In this document: piece by piece, positions 58,495 through 64,000 of the stretch
Numbering within the stretch: position 1 is the stretch's first letter
Layout of the letters: every line of letters starts with the position of its first letter
Assembly: GCA_013365325.1 (NCBI GenBank)
Contig: JABVXV010000299.1
Span: forward strand, 1-64,000
From: Dipetalonema caudispina
Lineage: Eukaryota > Nematoda > Chromadorea > Rhabditida > Onchocercidae
Reading direction: 5' to 3'
Length of the DNA stretch: 64,000 nucleotides
Notes under the pieces: model-generated
What the model saw: only the letters and a program-made list of their open reading frames with translations
Told to the model about the DNA's origin: nothing
The model's database searches: none
Position numbers and translations under genes: made by a program

Positions 58495-61400
58495 TTACAC
58501 CACGTTGCGGTTACAGTACAATAATATTCGCATTTAACCATAGATTGAATAACTAATTAGCATCACCACCTCTAAATAGAGTTCCACATATAACTAAATA
58601 AAAGTAATAATTAAACAATTAGTAAATTAAAAAAGATGAAATAAATCTGACAAAATATATGATCGATAGCCATATGTTTAAGATGGTAAATATAGCAATC
58701 AAAATTTATAAGATCAATTAAATCTACGTAAAAGTTATTAAAAAGAAAGGGAAGTTAGATTTCTAATTTTTTAAATGGAAAAGCCATTTTGCAAAATGTT
58801 TCATGCTCAGTATATGTATATATATACCATTGACTGCTTAATATATTAATTCATTTTCTGATTGAAAATGTCACAAACTGTATTGTGGAATACTTTGATT
58901 TTGAATAATTCCATACAATAAACAAAACAGTAGCTAAATCTTTGAATACACGCTTGCAAAATTTTGGTAGATTACTTCTGAAATTTAATAGTTCAAAAGA
59001 TAGCAAAGAAGATTCGAACTTGTGTTTTCATCTCTCTAATTTCAAACCAAATCTCCAAAAATTCTCCAAACCGTGAATACCATAAACTTTTTTTTATTTC
59101 TCTTTCAATCCTCCTTTTAACGACAAATCATTCAATTTTTATCATCCCGCAAATTCAGTAAAAATATGAGCAAGAAAAAAAATTTTTTCGGTGAAAGATT
59201 TTGACAAATTTTCCCGACATGAAATATTAGTAATCAAGTTTATTTTCAAAAAAGCAAAAAAAGAAGAAAATTTAATCCAAAATATATATACTTTAATTGG
59301 GGATGATAATTTGAAAACAAATAGGTTTCCTATTTTCGTTTTTGTTGCTGAGAGGAAAAAAGAAAAACAAATTGTATTAGAAATATTCAAAATAAGTTAA
59401 TAATCATTTGAAGTAATGGAGTGTTCGAAAACTGATCTAATTTATAACCATTAAAATACTGTACAAAGTACAGTAATCTCGTCATTTATTCCATAAAAAT
59501 ACGGTATATAAATATACGGTAATTTACACATTTTTAATGGAAATATTTATGCTATAAAAATCCAAATTTATAAATATGGTAATTATATTTTTTTACGCAA
59601 GCACTTTGTCTTATAAAAATACGATATAGAAACATCAGAATGGCGTATTTTCTATTCAATTAAGCTTTCCTTTGTGGTTTCTTTTTTCATAATATACTAT
59701 TTTCGTATATATGGGATTTGAATAATTTGGCATGTATTTATTAATTAAGTAAAAGTTTAAAAGTTGATGAAATAAAAAAAATCATTCATCGATAAGAATT
59801 GAATATTGCATGAAATCATTTTGAATAGAATAAAATAGCAAACAAAAGATTCGGTAAATTATCTAAAGTTAATTCAATATTATGAGACCAAGAGAGCAAA
59901 AAAATTGAATAATATAAAACGAATAGTAATGAACAAATTTCACTCCGTAATTTTTTCATTACCGTAATATTGAAAAGTTTTTGCATAAATTGAAAGGTAT
60001 AATTTAATAAAATTCTTCAAGTTTTGCATTGAAATTAACTCAAACACAAATAAAAATGTTTTCTTACAGGAAAGCAATGGTGATTTTTCTTAGAAATTTT
60101 TGACAAGCAACCTATTTATCTTTCTCAAGCAAAATTTTTAACGTGTGCAGTCTGAAATTTTAAATTATTTCGATTCACATCAAAGATTATCTCTCAGATA
60201 TCACAAATTATGACTAATTGTGGGTATCTAAAGAAAGTAACCATTAGAATAGCTAAAAGCTAGGCAAATATATTCTCATTTTAGATTTATCGCGACAGTT
60301 GTTGCAATAAATTCATTGAAAATCTTTTAAAAAACGCCAGTTTACTAGCATATGAAGAATCTCTTGGGTGATTTACTGCTTTCCATAGTCTCAGGTAATC
60401 TTACAGAAGATTAATAAATTAGCCAATTCTTGGTAGTTCGCTTGAGAAGGATATTTTTCCTAACCCAACTTTTTACCCTTTTCTTCTACATTTATTTAAT
60501 GAAGAGAGTTTTTGATCAAATAACAGAAGAAAAGAAAAATTGAAAACTGGTTGGAACTACTGATATCTACACCTTCCTAAAGCAAATTTCCAAAAAAGAT
60601 AATATAATTTTGTTAAAATTATGATCTGAAACAACGATATTTTTTATTAGAATTGATGAAGATCAGCAAAAAAAGTCATTACATTAATAAAACATTATTG
60701 CAAAGAGAAAAAACATAGTACTATTTTTTTTTTTTTTTTTAATTTTAAACAAAATTAATTCTTGTGTTGATAGAAAATCATTAATAAAACAACACTGGAA
60801 AAAGAAACTGTACAATTTTTTTGTTGTTGTAAATTTTAAACAAAATTATTTCTAAAATTTATTGAAAATAATGATATTTTCATTTTGCTTGTAGGCAAGT
60901 TATGAATGGCTAAAACAAAACAGCAAGAAGTTGCAATACTTCAACAAATAACTTTGCTACACACACTAAATAGAAAATTTTAAGTATTAGCAAAAATTCA
61001 CATCATTAAATCATAACAAAAACAAAAAAATTGTTATAAAATAATTCCAAAAATACTTCCCCAATGAGTTTCATCAGCAATTAATTGCATAGCATTGAAA
61101 TTTTAGCCCAAAAAAAATTTTCATTTCTATTAATTAATTCTATATTTTCAGCTGGACTTTAAGTAAAATTGAAATGTAGTTCTGATTACAAAACTAAAAG
61201 AAAAAAAATCTTTTTTCATTACTCAAAAAAAGGGAAAGGTATTTTAGCTTGGTTTTCTTTTAATTGTTCTTTTTTTCTCCACATTGATATATGATAGTCA
61301 AAGCAGAAAAGATAATGAAAAACAAAAAATTAGTGAGAAAAAAAATTGATTACTGTTCCACTAAAATGATACCAATCGTAAATAATCAATTACATTTGTA

Positions 61401-63003
61401 TGAATGAGTTTTAACAAAGAAAACATACTTCGTTCATTTGCAAAAAATAAAAAATAAAAAAATTTGCGGCAAAATGAAAGCAACGATGAAACTAAGCATT
61501 TTTCAAATGTAGTCAAATAGAAAAATTACAAATTCAAGCATGATTGGTAAGATCGAAGCGTCATTAATGATTACCTTTGTCAATTTTAGCTATTTTTGCA
61601 AAGTAATGATTAAATATCAAATATTTGCAACTAACATATTAATTAAACATGCGATATTTAATTGCTAGTGAAATGTCTTGGGTAAAAATCAATAAACAGA
61701 GATAAATGCGAAAATGTTATTTAATTTATTTTCATTTCTCCTATTCCGATCCTTTATTCATCGATTTATATTATTTGATAATATTTATTTACGGACTAAT
61801 AAATGTAATGACTTCTTTCAAATAGAAAATTTTTACGGGAACACAAGAAGAAGTTCCATTACTTGAACTTATTATTTCACCTAGCACTTAAATATTGCAT
61901 ATTTAGTTAATATAATAAGTGCAAATATCTGACATTTAAATATTACTTTGCATATACTACTTGAAAAAGCTTCAACATATAAAATAAAATTATCTGCTGC
62001 TGTCCAAATGAAAACCAACATATTGCTGTTTTATTTGAAAACTAAAGCATCTACCACTATGCTGAGAGATAACTATAAGAAATAATGCTTAGGCAAAACT
62101 GAACTACCGACTTTGCAAAATTTTTGAAGGAAAAGGAAAGAGAGACTTAAAAACTTCCGTGGAATTTTTTCCAACACCTTCAAAGAATTACAAAAATTTA
62201 TTGCGATAACAAAAAAATTGCTTTATATTTATTAATTTTGTAATGTGAAATATAGCAAAAGCTACATCAAAATTTTATCCGAAAATTCTGATGATAGGCT
62301 CATTAGGTCAGATGAATTCGTCTAATTGATCGATGTAATCCAGTAAACTAATATATAATCATATGAAAAGTTCGGATCATAGTTCATATCTTGAATGCAA
62401 CTTCAGTCCGTTTGATTATCTATTTGATTACTTATTACTTATTTTAATAAACTTATCGGTCAGTCTATTATTATCTTTTCAACTCAACTTATCGATTAAG
62501 CTAGTGAATTCGTTTGGTTACCTGTTTTATTAAAAATCGGTAAAGCTATTCTGTATTGTAAGGGTGAATTATTTTAATAACAGACTTTCATTATACATCT
62601 TAAAAATGGATTCGTTTAGTAATCTACTTTGATATCAATTACTTATTTTAATCAAACCATCGATTTTAATAAATATGACGGTTAATGTTTTTATTACGTA
62701 TTTTAATAAATGCATCAATTGAGCTATTTGTGATTATTGTTTGTTTAATTTAACTTAACTATAACTGTCATCAAAATTTCTTTTTTCATTGTTGAATCAC
62801 CTTTTTTAATTTTAACATGACCTTTTCTAATGTGTTAAAAAAGAAAAAGAGAGGGAAAAAATGAATTGAAATTTGAAAAATTAAAGAAGAAACAAGTTTC
62901 CGGTGAACAAATAAAGAGATACTAAACAGAAAACCCATTTTCTTTTTTTTTCCAACAGAATGTATTATTTTTTTGGTTAATTTAATACCATTAGAAATTG
63001 GTA
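58495..63003. other. AT-rich gene-poor DNA upstream of the IL-17-like gene
   Basis: No exon with phase and splice support was found. Imperfect copies of ATAAAAATACGGTATA recur at 59495-59632. The 69-codon frame at 59191-59400 (+) has no ATG context, no splice support and lysine-rich composition. Confidence 0.45.
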
Positions 63004-63238
63004 TTAAATAAAAAAAAGAGGAAAAAAGGTTTCGTTTTCTTCATTCTTTAAATTAAAACAATTATTAAAAAAGAAAAAAGCCAAGTCCTCCTTATATGTT
63101 GGAAAAATTTGGCTGTTTTCATCTTTTCCAACAATAATAAAATGAAGCATACAAAAGTATAAAAACAAGAATGGTAAAATAAGCATAGCAAGTTTCTCAT
63201 ATGTAAGTAAACGAAGACGATGTCCTTCCTCACCCATT
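63004..63238 (-). CDS. Possible first exon of a membrane or secreted protein
   Basis: From an ATG at 63238 the frame reads MGEEGHRLRLLTYEKLAM and then a strong hydrophobic segment of about 20 residues, as in a signal anchor or first transmembrane helix. An in-frame stop lies upstream. Base composition over the first 45 codons differs from the flanks. The later part of the frame (FFFFNNC, FFPLFFI) is translated poly-T and probably intron. A donor T|GTATGC near 63150 is one possible exon end. No downstream exon was found, and the protein is not recognised. Confidence 0.25.
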
Positions 63239-63255
63239 TTGTCAAAAATGTTCAA

Positions 63256-64000
63256 GTTTTCTCTTTAATTTTGAAAAAAAAAATTGCATATATTGGGAAA
63301 AAACGTTGCCAAATGATATCGTTCGTATCAAAATTCATATGAAATCGACATTTCAGAATTACAATATCAGTTATAATTACTTGTCCCGTATTAATTATAT
63401 TTACTTATTAATACTTTTGTCTGATAAATTAAGTAAAAAATGCTGTAGTATTTTTTGTTCCTTTTTTTGATGAAAGCAACAACTAAAATTGAAGTTTTTG
63501 CAATATCACGTGAAATAAGTTGAATATGTTCGATTGGCATGAGTTAGTGATTAAAGTATATTTGTTGAATGTACTCGAAGAATAATTGCAGCCGAACCGT
63601 CAAGGAATAGATGCAATGATTTCCTCAACAGCACAGATTAAACTTAACAGAATACCGAACTGATAATAACCATGGTATATCAGGATATATAAGTCAGCAG
63701 TTATCTAAGCCATTGCCAACAGAATGTTAATAGCGACAATAAAAAATATTTGCAGCCTGATATAATAAGGTAACTTCGGTGACTGCTTCATTCATTCATG
63801 AGCTTAAAGAAATCTCGAATTTTTCGACAAATCTACCTACAAGAATTTCACTTGGAAAAACCAGGTTTACAAAAGGGAAAACTACTTGACGGGTCAAAAA
63901 TTGATTTCGGAACGGAAACTTTGCAGGATTGTATGAATGGAAGAAATATGGAGGGAATTGTGCATTAAAATGGCACATTTCACATCAGTTAATGATCGCA
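63256..64000. other. Right end of the window, no gene supported
   Basis: From about 63540 the sequence is less AT-rich than its surroundings. A short frame after ATTGCAG at 63591 runs for about 24 codons to a TGA without a partner exon. A frame on the minus strand (63796-63978) has no start context or motif. This could be the edge of a gene to the right. Confidence 0.3.

Overview
The window looks like nuclear DNA of a nematode, most likely a filarial or related parasitic species. It is very AT-rich, has many short exons with TTTCAG-type 3' splice sites, several trans-splice-like acceptors a few bases before start codons, and gene models that match Caenorhabditis-type proteins. No rRNA, tRNA, CRISPR array or bacterial-type operon was recognised. 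All gene models were assembled by eye from splice sites and reading phase. Assignments were made from remembered family features, without any search. Layout from left to right: a (TAT)n microsatellite; the first exon of an MFS sugar/inositol transporter (-); a ZGPAT-like CCCH/G-patch protein (-, 8 exons, 448 aa); a fidgetin-like-1 AAA ATPase (-, 13 exons, 497 aa) just upstream of it in the same direction; about 7.8 kb of gene-poor DNA with one saposin-like candidate; a three-finger C2H2 protein (+, 6 exons, 298 aa); a KNL-2/M18BP1-like centromere protein (+, 17 exons, about 984 aa) carrying two SANTA domains, a CENP-C-like motif and a Myb/SANT domain; a classical dynamin (-, 19 exons, 844 aa) convergent with it; about 9.5 kb of gene-poor, repeat-bearing DNA; a small secreted protein (+, 88 aa) of unknown type; an IL-17-like cystine-knot cytokine precursor (-, 6 exons, 320 aa) with a furin-type site; and about 5.5 kb with little recognisable content. 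The genes do not form one pathway. figl-1 and the ZGPAT gene are close enough, in one direction, to be co-transcribed, and knl-2 and dyn-1 are convergent. The most interesting signals are the tandem SANTA domains plus CENP-C-like motif in the KNL-2 protein of what should be a holocentric animal, an E2F-like palindrome upstream of that gene, the IL-17-like precursor, the small secreted protein with an internal echo, a GC-AG intron in dynamin, and a decayed partial copy of a dynamin GTPase exon inside the adjacent intron.
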